A stretch of 64,000 nt of DNA, from NCBI GenBank assembly GCA_022393335.1, contig JAJEKB010001328.1:25756-89755 (forward strand). Reading direction: 5' to 3'. Made by a program: the position numbers and the translations under genes. Of this stretch, positions 1 through 12,622 are shown in pieces. Every line of letters begins with the position of its first letter. Positions within the stretch are counted from its first letter, which is position 1. The DNA is from Macrotrachela quadricornifera (lineage: Eukaryota; Rotifera; Eurotatoria; Philodinida; Philodinidae). The notes under the pieces are model-generated. The model saw only the letters and a program-made list of their open reading frames with translations. It made no database searches and was not told where the DNA came from.

Positions 1-74
1 AATTCTTCTTGTTCAAGAATAACAACAATCATTCATATGTAATATCGTTGTAATATTTCTTTTATCCATTTCAG

Positions 75-3000
75 AATACAACATACGGAATTGTTTTCGA
101 TACGGGTGTAGCGATAAACAGGGATATTTGTGGAACACCATCACCATTTCAACCTTATTCTGATTTTTGGTTATTTTCTATTTATCCATCATGTGCAAGT
201 GTTTGTCCAAATGTTCAATGTAATTCAAGTGTATGTCAATGTCCATCTATGTCATCTACCATCGTATATTGTGAACGAATACCTGTCGTCTACTCAATTA
301 GTCCGTTGACGTTATATAATACTGCCAATACAACTCTTGTTACATTTTTCGGAGACAATCTCGATGTTGCTTCTGAAGTTGATGTTTGGGAATGTATCGT
401 GTTTGAATACACATCAATCATATTGATTAGTAAAACAAAAATCCAATGCATTACTGAACGTATTTTTACGGGATTATTCACTGTAACTGTACAACTATCT
501 TTAAATAAACATATTCTCGGCCAACAAAATTTAGAAGTAGTAGAAGTTTGCCCACCAGAAGGATGTATTCATGGAACATGCATTCTTGGTATATGTCGAT
601 GCCAAGCTCCTTATCGTGGTACTAACTGTTCATCTCTTAGTTTGGTACCAGTATTGCGCATGATTGAAAATCAAACGGCTGTTGAAGGCTCTTCATTCGA
701 ACTTAATATTACCAGTATACTTGAACAAGGGGACCAGCCTCTAATTTGGTCGTTCGATGCGCCAAATACAGATATACAATTACAAGTAAATAATCAATCA
801 AATGATCTTTCTTTTTATTGGTCCAACACAATTGCTCGATTAGATCCATATAAGATAACAGTATTTGTACAGCAAGTCGATACACAAACTACAGTTCAAC
901 AAACATTTTATTTGACAGTTTCACCTTGTTACAGTGTTAGTGTTTCATACGGTCAAAATCTATCAGGAACAAACGTAATTCAATCAATATCATCTATTCC
1001 CATTCAAGGTACTGTTTCTCTTCTCGATTCTCGGTATCAAATATCGATTAATCGAACAAGTATTCTCGTTTGGATCGAATTAAATGGCTATTATCGTCAA
1101 TATTTACCATCAGTGTTAATTGAACAAAACGGTCAATTTAAAACACGTTTTATTCCATTGAATTCTGAATATGGAACTTTAACATTAGGTGCTAGTCATC
1201 CTCTATTTCGAAATCAAGATACATATCAAGATCGTTTAACTTTACTCGGCTTTCGAATCGAAGTTGTTGCATCTATGCCATTGCAGTTGCGTGTCAATAC
1301 AGTAGCTAGATTCAATTCTATAGCTCTTCTTAATAATCCAACAAATGTATCATTTAATTTCATTCAAATCATTCTTATTGAGCCAAAAATTGCAAATATT
1401 GATTTCAATGTATCAATAGTCAACTGTTCAGCATTGCATGACATTAATAAAATAGCTCAACTTCCGCGTAATAGTAGCTGTGCATTGGATTTATCGATTC
1501 ATGTTAATCGTTCTTATCAAGGATCATTTGGTTTTAGATTTCTTACTGATGTTGGTGTTTCGAAAGATCTTTACTTGAGTGTGCATGTTAAGCCCGATAG
1601 ACCAGAATATACAATTCAGCCAAATGATTTCAATATTGTCGTTGCTCGTGGTGCTCCAATTCAATACTTTTCAACTACGCTATTCAATATTGGATCTCAA
1701 AGATCATCGTTACTCGATATACGTCTACCCAATCAAACTTACGTGCATGTATTGACACCATCAATATCTAATGTTGCCGTCGATGGAAACGCTACAATTA
1801 CATTTGGTGTTCGTGCATATGTCGACAGTCCACTTCAATCATATGATATTATTTGTGCGGTTGTCGATATTCAAGCTCAACTTTCTCTTAACATTTTGAT
1901 GCATTTAACTATTGTTGGTAGTAATTCAACTCAAGTACATGTTATATTTGTCATTGAAGATGAATTTACTTATTTTGCCGATACTCATCCATATGTGAGC
2001 AATGTTACACTTACACTTTTCAATCCACAATTAAATATTCGTTTGCAAATGATCAGTGGTTCGAATGAATCAGGCCGAATTGAAGCTCTCGTTACGCCGG
2101 CTGTATATCAACTCAATGTTCAAGCATTGAAGCATAAGCCTTTATCAACATTGATTACCATCGATGTAACAAACCATAATAAGGAATGGCGTATTTTCTT
2201 GCAACGTCAACTTGTTTCCTATACATGGTCTGTAACACCAACAGAGATCGAACAAGAATATACATTCAATCTCGAAGCTAAATTTGAAACAAATGTGCCC
2301 GCACCAGTTGTCACCATGGAACCAAGCACACTAATGCTTTCCGATATGGAAAGTGGACTTATCGATCATGTTGATCTCGTATTGACTAATCATGGTCTCA
2401 TTCGAGCCGATAATATTCAAATCTATTTACCGAACACACATCCATTTCTCAAATTTCGTATCGTTCAAGAGCCCATTGGAAATATATCGGCTAATACATC
2501 AATTCTCGTTACATTGTCCATCGAACGATCTCAACAACAACAACAGTGGTTACTGTCGAAAAGTATTGATAGTAATTGCCTATCAGCATTCACATCATAT
2601 GAATATGTATGTGCTGGAACACAATTAACAATTATACCAGTACCCGTCTTTCAAAACTCAGATTCCTCTAGTGTATCATCAATTCTTGACTGCAATATAA
2701 GGACATTGCCTATAGGGAATGGTTTTAATTTTAATTTTGAGGATAGTAATGTAGGTATTGGTGGTCCTACTGTGTCTTCTGCTGAAGCAATGTTGCAGAT
2801 TGAACCAATAATTGAACCGTTATGTCTGCCTCAAATACCACCCTGTGGAGACAAACTCTTGAATTGTGCATGTAGTCTTCGGGGAGTGACAATTCCATCC
2901 AAGCTCTATCAACCATTCTCGTCTTCTGCACTCGCAAGTCAACTCTTTTCATCTCGTGCTGCAATTCCAACTACCGTAGATTGCCTAATAAATCTTATTC

Positions 3001-6000
3001 CAGGAATTAGCTGTGGTAAGTCTTTATATCATATGAGAAGTAGTTGAACTGTTGAGAGCATATCAAACATAATGAAAATTTGTATATATAACCCAACAGA
3101 GTGTTGATAATCAAGTGTTTACTATAGCCAGTATTTGAGCTAGTAGTGATAGTGATTTGCACATAATCAATTTGCTTTAAGATCTATTTTGAAAATTTTT
3201 TCGAGTCATGTTTGATTAAAAAGATCATAATTTCGGTTACAGTACTCACGGAGAAATATACGCAATTATTCAATTGTTTCTTCAATAAAATCTCATGAAT
3301 TGCAGGTAATCAATATCGATTTTCTGGAATACGAGGTCCCAAGTAGATTATGTACTAAATTTTTTTTTCTGATCTCTCTAAATTGTCGGATGCATCGAGA
3401 AATCTATAGAAAGCTTATTTTTAGAGTTTTGGACTTGTTATTAGAACATCCATTTACATATTTTTCTTTTGTTTCCTGTGAGTTGAGATTATGCTGAGAT
3501 TAGTTTAAAATAATTTCACGAAGCAATTGACAATATTAAAAGGATTCATTATAGATATGATTTTTGGAGAAAAAAAAAGTGTTTATAATAAACGATATAT
3601 AATAATACCATTTCTTAGCTCGCTTGCATTTTATATTTTTGAAAAGATAGAATAAAACACGATGTAATTGAGAACTATTTGAGCTAATAATGCTAGAATG
3701 CAAGTAATATGATTCAACAAAATGTCGCTAAATTTTTAAGACAAATGAAATATAATTAGTTCATTTACTAATTGTTTTAAAAAGGGTATGAAACAATGTC
3801 TGGAGTCTAAATTGTTAGGTCAAACGGTACCTGTCGCAGATTCTTGTTTTATAGGAGTTGTTCTTTCAATGATTTATCGTTCACATAGGCATCACAAATC
3901 TCACACCTGTTTCTTACTGCCGATTTTTATAGTCATCATTTTTCTACAATGCACCATGTTTAGTAAAATCTAACTCAATAAAACGAGTGCCTATAGTTGT
4001 TGCCTTGAATACTGTAACTATGATGAAGTTTTTAATCAAAGATGGCTTGAAAAAAACGTTCAATAAATGCTCTGAAAAACAAATACTTGTTGAAGTAAAA
4101 CTTAATTATCTCTATTCTGTTGAGTTTTATCTGCGAATCTCGATATTTTTTGTATTGCGTAAATATTTCTCTATGATTGTAGTATACAATGCTTTTAAAT
4201 TGGTTCTGGAATTGGCTGGAGATATTCTAAATAACAAGTATATATCGGAAGATTCATTGTGGGCCGCTTCGAGTACCATATTTTCCTGTTCCAATTCAGC
4301 ATGGGCTAAATTCATTTATAAATTAGTAAAATGTACTTTTACAGTTACAGGTTCATGTTTCGGTCAATCAAAATCGTTTCGTCTGCAAGCGGTCAATCGT
4401 CGATCTGTATCAGCTATCGACGTTGCTAGAGAAGACGTTTCTACTATGCTTGGTGCAATGGATAATTTTGTTGAACTCGCTGCTCTCATTTATGGTAACG
4501 TAGCTTGGTTTGACGTTGATGATCCGTCATGGTTTGAAGCATTCGCACGTGCCAGCTCGAATAGTAGTGAATTGGGTATCTATATCAGCAATTTCGAGTA
4601 TCAAAATTTAATTTCTGCTATTCCATATAATACTAGTTTAAATATGACCATCGATTTTCTTTTACACTATAACCAAAGCATCATTGAATGGACATCACCA
4701 ATAACGAACGAAAATGAAACCAGTTCATCGTCATTAAGCAAACAGCAATTCATTGACCGTCTTTATCAACTGTCTATCGATTTTCAAAACACCCTTATTA
4801 AAGGGTACAATAATTTTGGCACTGCTCTTCGAGCTGCCTACATCGATTATTTAAAAGTAAAGGACGATGCTATAAATCAACGCGGTGTTTGTGCTCAAGT
4901 AAAAATTCGCATTTTGCAAAAGGTAACTATTGTTCGACAGGCTTTCGAAGCCCGTTTGGAATTGGACAATTCTGGCGATACACCACTTGAACATATACGA
5001 CTGGATATTTTAATTACAGATAATGAAAATAAAATGAATTCGACACATCTCTTTAGCATTGGACAGCCATCATTTGATGGTTCGTTGACAGGTGGCATTC
5101 AAGGAAATGGATCTCTACTCGCTTCACAATCGGGTAGTGTTAGTTGGTTGATTATACCTTATGCGACAGCCGCATTTAATCAAACAACTATATATTGGGT
5201 AGGTGGTCGTCTGTCGTATCTTGTCGATGGGCAACGTATCGAAATCGTTCTAATACCTGATAGCATTGAAGTGGGACCAGAAGCTCAGCTCCACATTGCC
5301 TACTTTCTAGAGAAAGATGTCATTGGACCTGATCCTTTATCGTCGAGCTCCGTTGTTCAAAAATCGGAACCATTTACTCTAGCTATGATCATTACGAATA
5401 ATGGGATGGGACAGGCAAAAGATTTTCGCATTACATCAGGTCAACCCGAGATTATCGAAAATGAGAAAGGTTTACTCATTAATATTCAAATTATTTCAAT
5501 GTATGTCGATCATCAAACATCTTCGAGTCCCTCCCTCCATGCAACTGTCGGCAATATCGAACCATATATGACTGTTAATATCCGTTGGTCAATGCTATCA
5601 TCGCTCATGGGTCAATTTATAAGTTTCAATGCAACATTTAGTGAGAAAAATCCAAATGGTGATCCGAAATTGTCGCTTATTGCTTCGTTGATCACTCATA
5701 CATTATTTCATCTTGTCTCATTAGATATACTTGACGAAACATTGTCGGATGATTTGAACGATTTTCTCGTTATTGAACGCGCAAATGCTCGTTCAATACC
5801 AGATACAGTAATAAGTAGCACAAACGCGACATTAGCACTCTCCGTCTATCATATTCAGAATGTTACTATAACAATCATCGACGATTCTACTATCATTCTT
5901 CTGGCAACATTCGATTCTCTCGTTCCTCCTACTGCTTATATATATCTCCGTATAGACAATATGTGGCCAATGCGAACAATTCAATCGGTTTGGCGATCTA

Positions 6001-6338
6001 CCCAAAATATTACAGTTAATACATGGATCACTCGTCGTGTTGTACATTTAGCAGGAGGCGATCAATATGATGACTATTTACATATATTTGATCGTCATAA
6101 CAGTCAGCAATCAATTGAGTACAAAATTACATTCGATACTAGTACAACGACACTAACTACACTGCTTAGTGAAAAACCGCAGTCGACAATGTCGTCAATG
6201 ACAAGTTCGCCAATTAGATCATTCCAAACGGACAGTACTTCAGTATTTAACAACAATACTAGTACGACAGATTTACCTCAATCACAATCACCAAACTCAT
6301 CTGAAACAACATCAACCACATTCGAATTGGGTGATTGA
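75..6338 (+). CDS. Large secreted EGF/Ig-like protein, 3' part of gene (two exons, 5' end outside window)
   Basis: Exon A runs from an acceptor at about 75 to 3015, where a GTAAGT donor follows a split Gly codon. Exon B resumes at 4351 after TTACAG and restores the frame, ending with TGA at 6336-6338, so about 1,640 residues are visible. The first exon opens with Cys-rich segments and one clear EGF-like module (CxxxxxGTC..CRC..PYRGTNC, near 550-630). It continues into long beta-rich, Asn-glycosylation-rich blocks that look like Ig/CARDB-type repeats. Exon B holds a block of the type ITSGQPEIIENEKGLL followed by an ATF..GDP.LSLI stretch, which I associate from memory with large adhesin-like secreted proteins of bacteria and animals. 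The last 60 residues are Ser/Thr-rich, with no membrane anchor seen. No start Met is assigned because the frame is open to the acceptor at 75. An extracellular matrix or surface role is inference; the exact family is not recognised. Confidence 0.75.
3016..4350 (+). other. Long intron of the EGF/Ig-like gene
   Basis: The segment is bounded by a GTAAGT donor and a TTACAG acceptor (an ACAG six bases earlier is also in frame). At about 1.3 kb it is far longer than the 45-80 bp introns of the other genes here. It is AT-rich with no supported coding region; open frames inside it carry no recognisable domain. Confidence 0.7.
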
Positions 6339-7321
6339 TCTATCAAATCAATACAAAACTAGTGGATATTTTAGGCATAATGGACCTTTTTGTACTTTGA
6401 CGATTTCTCTCATATGACTCATTTCTTCAGATTTGATTTTTTTCGCAAAAGATGCGCCTATTCAAGGCAGAGGTACAGATTCTGCCCGTGTGCTCGTACA
6501 CACCTAGGAAGAAACTTTTGAAAAATTGTCGAGTTTGAGAAATTTTTTTCTTCTGTTGACATCATTCACCGATGATGTGTACAGATTCTTTGACTTATTC
6601 AGAAGTAGAAGATAATACGATTTGATTTTCTTTTATAACTCAGCGCATATCTTTATCGACATGTATATGTGCTGTATTACATAGTGTTCTACTTTCTGAT
6701 GCCATTCAAACATAGACCTACGAGAGTATTTCGCGTTGCTTATGTCGCTATTAAGATTATTCTCTGTTTTTGTTTTTTTTTCTAACACACACAAATACTA
6801 ATAAATGCACTCTTACATGGCTATAACAAAACTTTTTCACATCTAAGAACAAAAACAAAGCATAAGAAGGGAAGACCGTAAATGGTTTATTCAATCTAAT
6901 TAATCGATAATAAACAAGTAATTTTTATTTTCTAAATGATCACTGTATATGTAATGGAGTTATGAAAAACCAAAAAGAGATGATCAGACCGAACGAAATC
7001 GGAGTTTTACCAGTTCGTGGTATAGAAGGTGATTCTTGTATGTCAAAGTTTTCTCCGTTGAAAATAGCTTTTACTCACTGTTTTTGCATTGAAATATTCA
7101 GTCAGTGATTGTCAGAGATTCCAGATGAAAAAGAGAACATATGGCAAAATATTCATTCAAATTCATTTATATACACAGCTTTGATTGTAATTAGATCGCG
7201 TAATATCAGTAACACAAATATCAATCAGATGTGAGGAAAAAAATAGAAAATACACGCTCACTCTTTCATTTCTTTTTGATATCAAGTAGCACATTTTTTG
7301 CGATTTTACTAAATATTTCAC
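6339..7321. other. Intergenic, no gene seen
   Basis: This AT-rich stretch lies between the adhesin-like gene and the hAT relic. I see no ORF with a recognisable domain, no tRNA-like arms and no clear inverted repeat. Confidence 0.5.
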
Positions 7322-8020
7322 GTGACAAAGGTTATACTATTAATGTTAATGACTAATCCAGATAATTTTCAAGCTGGTCAAATTGATTCTGAAGGTAAAG
7401 AAGAAATATTCGACGGCGGGGCTGCATGTAATCACTGCTTTACAACTTATGGAACTCATTCAAAAACAACTACTGATGAAGGAAATCGTAAAAATTATGA
7501 TCTCAGACCATTTCATGCTCAATCGTCAATTAGCCAGTTCGCCTACAACAGGAACCAACTGAACGAAAGTTTGTCGGCTAAACTTAAAGATGTTGAAGTT
7601 AGATTCATCGTTGCTGGTTCACATTCATTCAATACTTTAGAAAATAGTGGTCTACTTGATCTTCTCCAAGTAAGTATCGAAATTGGTAGTAAAAACGGAT
7701 TAGTCAAGATTCGAGATGTTTTTTATGCTCACAAAACTATTCGTCAAGAAGCAATGAATAAATTTGAGCCATTTGTTCTTTACTTGATGAACCTATTCAT
7801 TGTCTGCTGCACTGTAAACATTTTCCTATTGAAACAAAAACAGCAATTAACATTTGGAATGAAATTGAACAGATATTCCAAAGTTTTAGTCTGTCTTTTG
7901 GTGATATCCCAGTCGTAAATGGCCAAAGTGCAATATGATCGCTGCCTTCACACAAACGCTGTTATGAAAATGAAAGCTGCTAAAAATATTCGTTTTCTAT
8001 TGAAAAACCATGAAAAATTA
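7322..8020 (+). pseudogene. hAT-family transposase fragment, decayed
   Basis: The open frame 7322-7918 resembles the N-terminal half of hAT (Hermes/Ac) transposases. A BED-type zinc-finger remnant (CNHC..TYGTHSKTT) is followed by an RFIV..SF.TLENSGLLDLLQ segment, which corresponds to the family's F(I/V)..D..PF..VE..GF..L motif, and then IGSKNGLVKIRD. After about 7880 the family-like text continues in shifted frames (a GDIPVV segment, then an MIAAFTQTL segment in a different frame), so frameshifts separate what were adjacent parts. The catalytic C-terminal half is absent. No terminal inverted repeats were found around it. A protein-family search would settle the superfamily; the call rests on motif order. 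Confidence 0.55.
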
Positions 8021-10560
8021 TAATTTACGAAAAAGATGTGAATTCCGTTTTACCTTGAATGCTACTTTTTTTTCCAGATATTTTTTTACCATTTTCTAGA
8101 GAATTAAAAGTTGCATAAAATATCAAAAATTCAGCATAAGATTTTTTGATTTCGAAAAATGTCAACCGATATAGTATAAAAGACTGGTAGATTTTAACTG
8201 GAAAAAATGACCAATCATGGGCAGTATTTGGCATATTACTCTCGATTAGTCCATTGAATCATAATATGTAAATAGCTCATTTTGTTCAGTGTTTAATGCT
8301 CTATCTTTTGGTATATTACACTAAACATTGCATTCATTTTTGGTCATCTTAAAAATCCTCCTTTATAGAGATGATTTTTTAGAGTACTCTTCAAATATGC
8401 TCATGAGTGCTTCACACTAAACGTGAATTCATTTTTCATCAGCTTATCCAAGTGCGCTAAAAATTTGGATGTAGAAGTTTTTGATGATATTGAACAAGAT
8501 GAGAATATCAGATGAAATATTTAAATTTGATCGATGCTTCGATTCCTTGGTCCTGTCATGGATTCTCTCTTCAGAAAACATTATATTTGTATCTTATATA
8601 GTTTATATTATATAATCAGACGATTTTATATCGATTACTATAGTACTTTTGAGCATTAATAATATATTTCTTAAAGAAGAAATCTTGAAAATATGTTTAT
8701 CAAAATATATAACAAAAATAATAGGAAAAAAATCAATTATATGTGTTTGGAATCTGTTCATTGATTTTTCTAACGTGAGCTTAATTTACTTTGCTTATTG
8801 GTTGTTCAACCGATAAGATATGATGTCTAATACAATATTGCCTTAGTTTAATACAAGATAACAAATGAAAAAAAAATTCATTATGTCAAAATTCAATTTT
8901 AGACAATAAAATTGTTCAGGTCAAAACCAAAAGGCCAAGTTTTTGAAAATTGCTACTAATAGATATAGGGCACTGGTACTTAATTTCAAAGCGGGAGCTC
9001 ATAAGTAACTCATAAACGATAAAAAGCTTAGTCACAAGGTAGAAGAAATATCTATAACCTATGAAATCTCGCTATACTGCCGAATACGATCAATAATGAT
9101 TTTGAGTGTGTCAGTATGTAGGGTACTTATGGTAGTGTATACCTACAAAATTTCAGCTCGAAAAATCTTACTGGTGATGAATGGCGAAATATACAATGTA
9201 CGTATATGGCCTGCATCAATTATAGTCATTTTTGAATTGAGGATGCCTTGATTGTCGACTTAATATCTTAACAAAGGAAAGGTTTTAGAAGCTGAAATTT
9301 TTACCGATTCCATAACTCACTTAGGTCTACATACTGGCAAAATTTCATTGAAATCTGAGACATCGATTGAGCACGATATGTCGTGGGTTTCGTGCATTGA
9401 CTTCTAGATGAACACGAAAGACTCGCGAAAATTATTCACAGATAAATCCTATGAAGCTCCAAGAACTATGTTTAGATGCACCTTAAGAAATCTCTAAAAG
9501 CTACTTTTAGATAAACCTAGAAGGACCTTTGAGAACCATTCTTATATAAACTTCAAATTCTCTCAAAAACCATTTTTTAGAAAACTCTCAAGCTCTAAAG
9601 AACTGCTTTCAAGATAATTTTTGATAACTTGGTATTTGTAATTTTCAGATGGGTCTTGAAAAAATGTAGACAATATGCCATAGTTTTCAAATTTAAAAGA
9701 AAGAAATTTTTGGCAAACATCACAAAGCGAGGAGTCATATTTTATTACCATATTTTCTCTATGTGAAGTAAGCCACATTTCTGTAGCTAGCGTGTTTGAT
9801 TAACTTCACATAACCCGTAAATAACGATAATTTGGAGAGGAAACTACAAACCTATCACCATTCATATGAACATTTTTGAGAATATACAAGTCGGAAATAT
9901 ATTTCTCTATATATAGGGAGAAAAACATTTTGTAAGATATGAGTCTCTTCTAGCTTCCATCTGATTATGCTCCTATTTCAAAGATATTGAATCATTTTAA
10001 TTAAAACATAGATAATAGAGAACTGTTAGATGCCAACAAATCATGATTATTCTCCTCTACTAGATTAAAATCGTCTACATACATATTAGTACGATTATCT
10101 TCGCTTTCATCTTTTATTTAGTTGTCTAGTACTTCATGGTTACTTGCATTTTTTCTATTATTAATCGTATTTAACAACAAAAGATCATTTATAATAAAAA
10201 TTTCGCAGCATTTCAGAGCATGTGCAAGAATTTTTATGATTCTTTTCAATTTCAATTAGTACTAGAAGAAAATTGAAAATAATCACTATTGTCACTAAAA
10301 TTGTTAGTATCAACGTTTACTATCTTCAATAATCGACTAATTCATAACAATAAAATAAAATCTCGTTGACAAATAATAACTGATATCTTCGAATGTATCT
10401 ACAATTGACTTAAGAAAATATGATAAATGCGTACCTATGAATAATATAAATCAAAATAAGACAATAAATATTTATATATGTCAAATGAATGATCTATCGA
10501 TGTCGAGCAAAAAAATATGACAGACTCAAAAATAGAGAAAACTAATTTTCACTCAGAAGT
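8021..10560. other. Intergenic, no gene seen
   Basis: About 2.5 kb of AT-rich DNA with only short, featureless open frames on either strand. No recognisable repeat ends or RNA genes were found by eye. Confidence 0.45.
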
Positions 10561-11169
10561 GGACGTCAAAATATGCGAAGTATTTTTTATCTAAAAAATT
10601 TATTTTTGTATTCGTTCTATCCAAAATGATAGATGAGTATCCGAAGCCAATCGATGAATATTAACAACATAAGAAGGTTCAATGATTGTAATTGTTTCAT
10701 CATGTGGATGTATATCAGGTAGTTTGTCGTCTTTTTCAATAAAATCGAAACGCAAACATTTCAGTTGATGCTCTTTGATACGAGTAAGAATAAAATCGAT
10801 CCATTTGTTAATATTTGACCATGATGAAGAAACGTGTTTACATTCTATTAAACGTAAACATAATAATCGAGGAAAACGATGTTTATTAATAACGAAAGAA
10901 AGAAATGGAATTAAAAATTCTTCATTTTGATTTATAGTCACAATTGACGAACAATAAACATATAATCGATCAAGACGTTGAAGAAAAGTATCAATATAGG
11001 GATGATGACAATTGTTTGTAAACCAATATTTCAATTCAGTTGAATCAATATAAAGACATTTTATATTTGGTAGTAAACGAAGCCAATCAATTAATCCTAC
11101 AATTACATAAGTTATATCAAAATATTTCTTACAATGAGAGACTGCTCACTCATCAACAGAAAAATTAAT

Positions 11170-11648
11170 TATGTTAGGATAAAATCATCATTTTCACTGA
11201 TAAACTAACGAATTTAAAACTTAACTACTTAATGACGTACTTGGATAGAGATTCTTCAATCTTAACCACGTCTATATCCATGTTGGTTAACTAAGTCTGA
11301 CTGGTGCACACTTAATCTTAACTATTCAAAGCACAAAACATAGTGTTGTTCGAGTCGATTTTGGGATTTACAGGAGCTCTCTTGCATAGTGTCCGAATAA
11401 CCTTATGCTCTGGTTTTATAATAATAGAGTTAAATCTTTCACTCTACTATTATAAAGACGGAATATAGTACTATTCAGACCTATATACAGGAGGGCTTCT
11501 GCAAATCCCATAATCGACTCGAACAACACTATGTTTTGTCCTCTAAATAGTTAAGATTGAAGAATCTCTGTCTAAGCACATCATTAGCATGCTAGATTTT
11601 GAAATTCGTTAGTTTCTCGATGAAAATGATCATTTAACTTTGACATAC
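11170..11648. mobile_element. Hairpin (long inverted repeat) MITE-like element
   Basis: The two halves are imperfect reverse complements. The left arm, with AAACTAACGAATTT near 11203 and AACATAGTGTTGTTCGAGTC near 11337, is mirrored by the right arm ending near 11648. The arms meet around an AT-rich centre near 11430. TA dinucleotides flank both tips. There is no coding capacity. It lies inside the insertion block that splits the F-box gene. Confidence 0.7.
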
Positions 11649-11750
11649 GTAATCTTTCTAGTGATCAGTAAAATTTCTTTGATTGTTAGATGAATATCAT
11701 GGAAAATTTCATAATAAACATATACGTAAAGATAAGAGACAAATCTAATG

Positions 11751-12622
11751 AACATTAAATAAAGATAAGGCGATATTTTTAGTTTTATTTTATCAAATGT
11801 TGAGGATAGTTGTCAGTATTATTTATGCTAAGACCAATCATTTCTAACAATTTGTTAAAAGTTTTTTTGAAGTCTTCGAAAAAAACTTCAGGTATCTTGA
11901 AAACCGCATGAATTAATCGTTTTTGATTTCTTTTAAAAATTCAGCAAAATTTTGTTCGATCATGTCAGTTGTGTTCTAGCACCACTAGAGATAGATCATA
12001 GATTTTTTTAGAGTACGTCAGTCATAAGTCATTTGATGCTAGCTGGCTTATTGAGGACAAATCAGCTAACACTATTGTTCATGAAGACAGGTTTTAATCA
12101 AAACTTGAAAGTGATGTATTTTTTAAATGAAATAATTCTGAGTGTAGGTAAAGACAAGATCATAGAGTACAAGTTTTATATCGAAAATTGTTTGAAGTCC
12201 TTTTTTAATGGAATATGAAAACAAATAGAGATGTCAGGTTCAGAATGCACAAAAATGCTTCATGATCATCGATGGCTTCATATTTATCCAATATTATTAA
12301 TTATTTGACAGAAGAAAATATCAATATAATGTCTTATCCACCTTATTCCTCAGACCTGATACTATGTAATTTCTGACTAACTAATTTTATCAAACGTAGT
12401 TTAAGTAATTAAAGAAGTGAAACTTCGTTAGCTCATGCGGTTTCTAAGATACCTGAAATTTTTTGAAGAAAAAGACTTTAAAAAAACTTTTAACAAATTG
12501 TTAGAAATGATTGGTCTTAGCATAAATAATACTGACAACTATCCTCAACATTTGATAAAATAAAACTAAAAATATCTCCTTATCTTTATTTAATGTTGCA
12601 CGAACTTTTGATCAGACCTAAG
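11751..12622 (+). mobile_element. Degenerate mariner relic with inverted copy of its 3' end
   Basis: From about 12040 to 12622 the sequence matches, with many stops and indels, the C-terminal half and 3' terminus of the intact mariner at 27392-28701. The HDN catalytic region is recognisable but broken, and the end is an altered AGACCTAAG next to TA at 12623. The segment 11751-11913 is the reverse complement of 12433-12597, so the 3' portion exists twice in opposite orientation. The 5' half of the transposase and the left inverted terminus are missing. It ends exactly inside the coding frame of the F-box gene. Confidence 0.75.
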
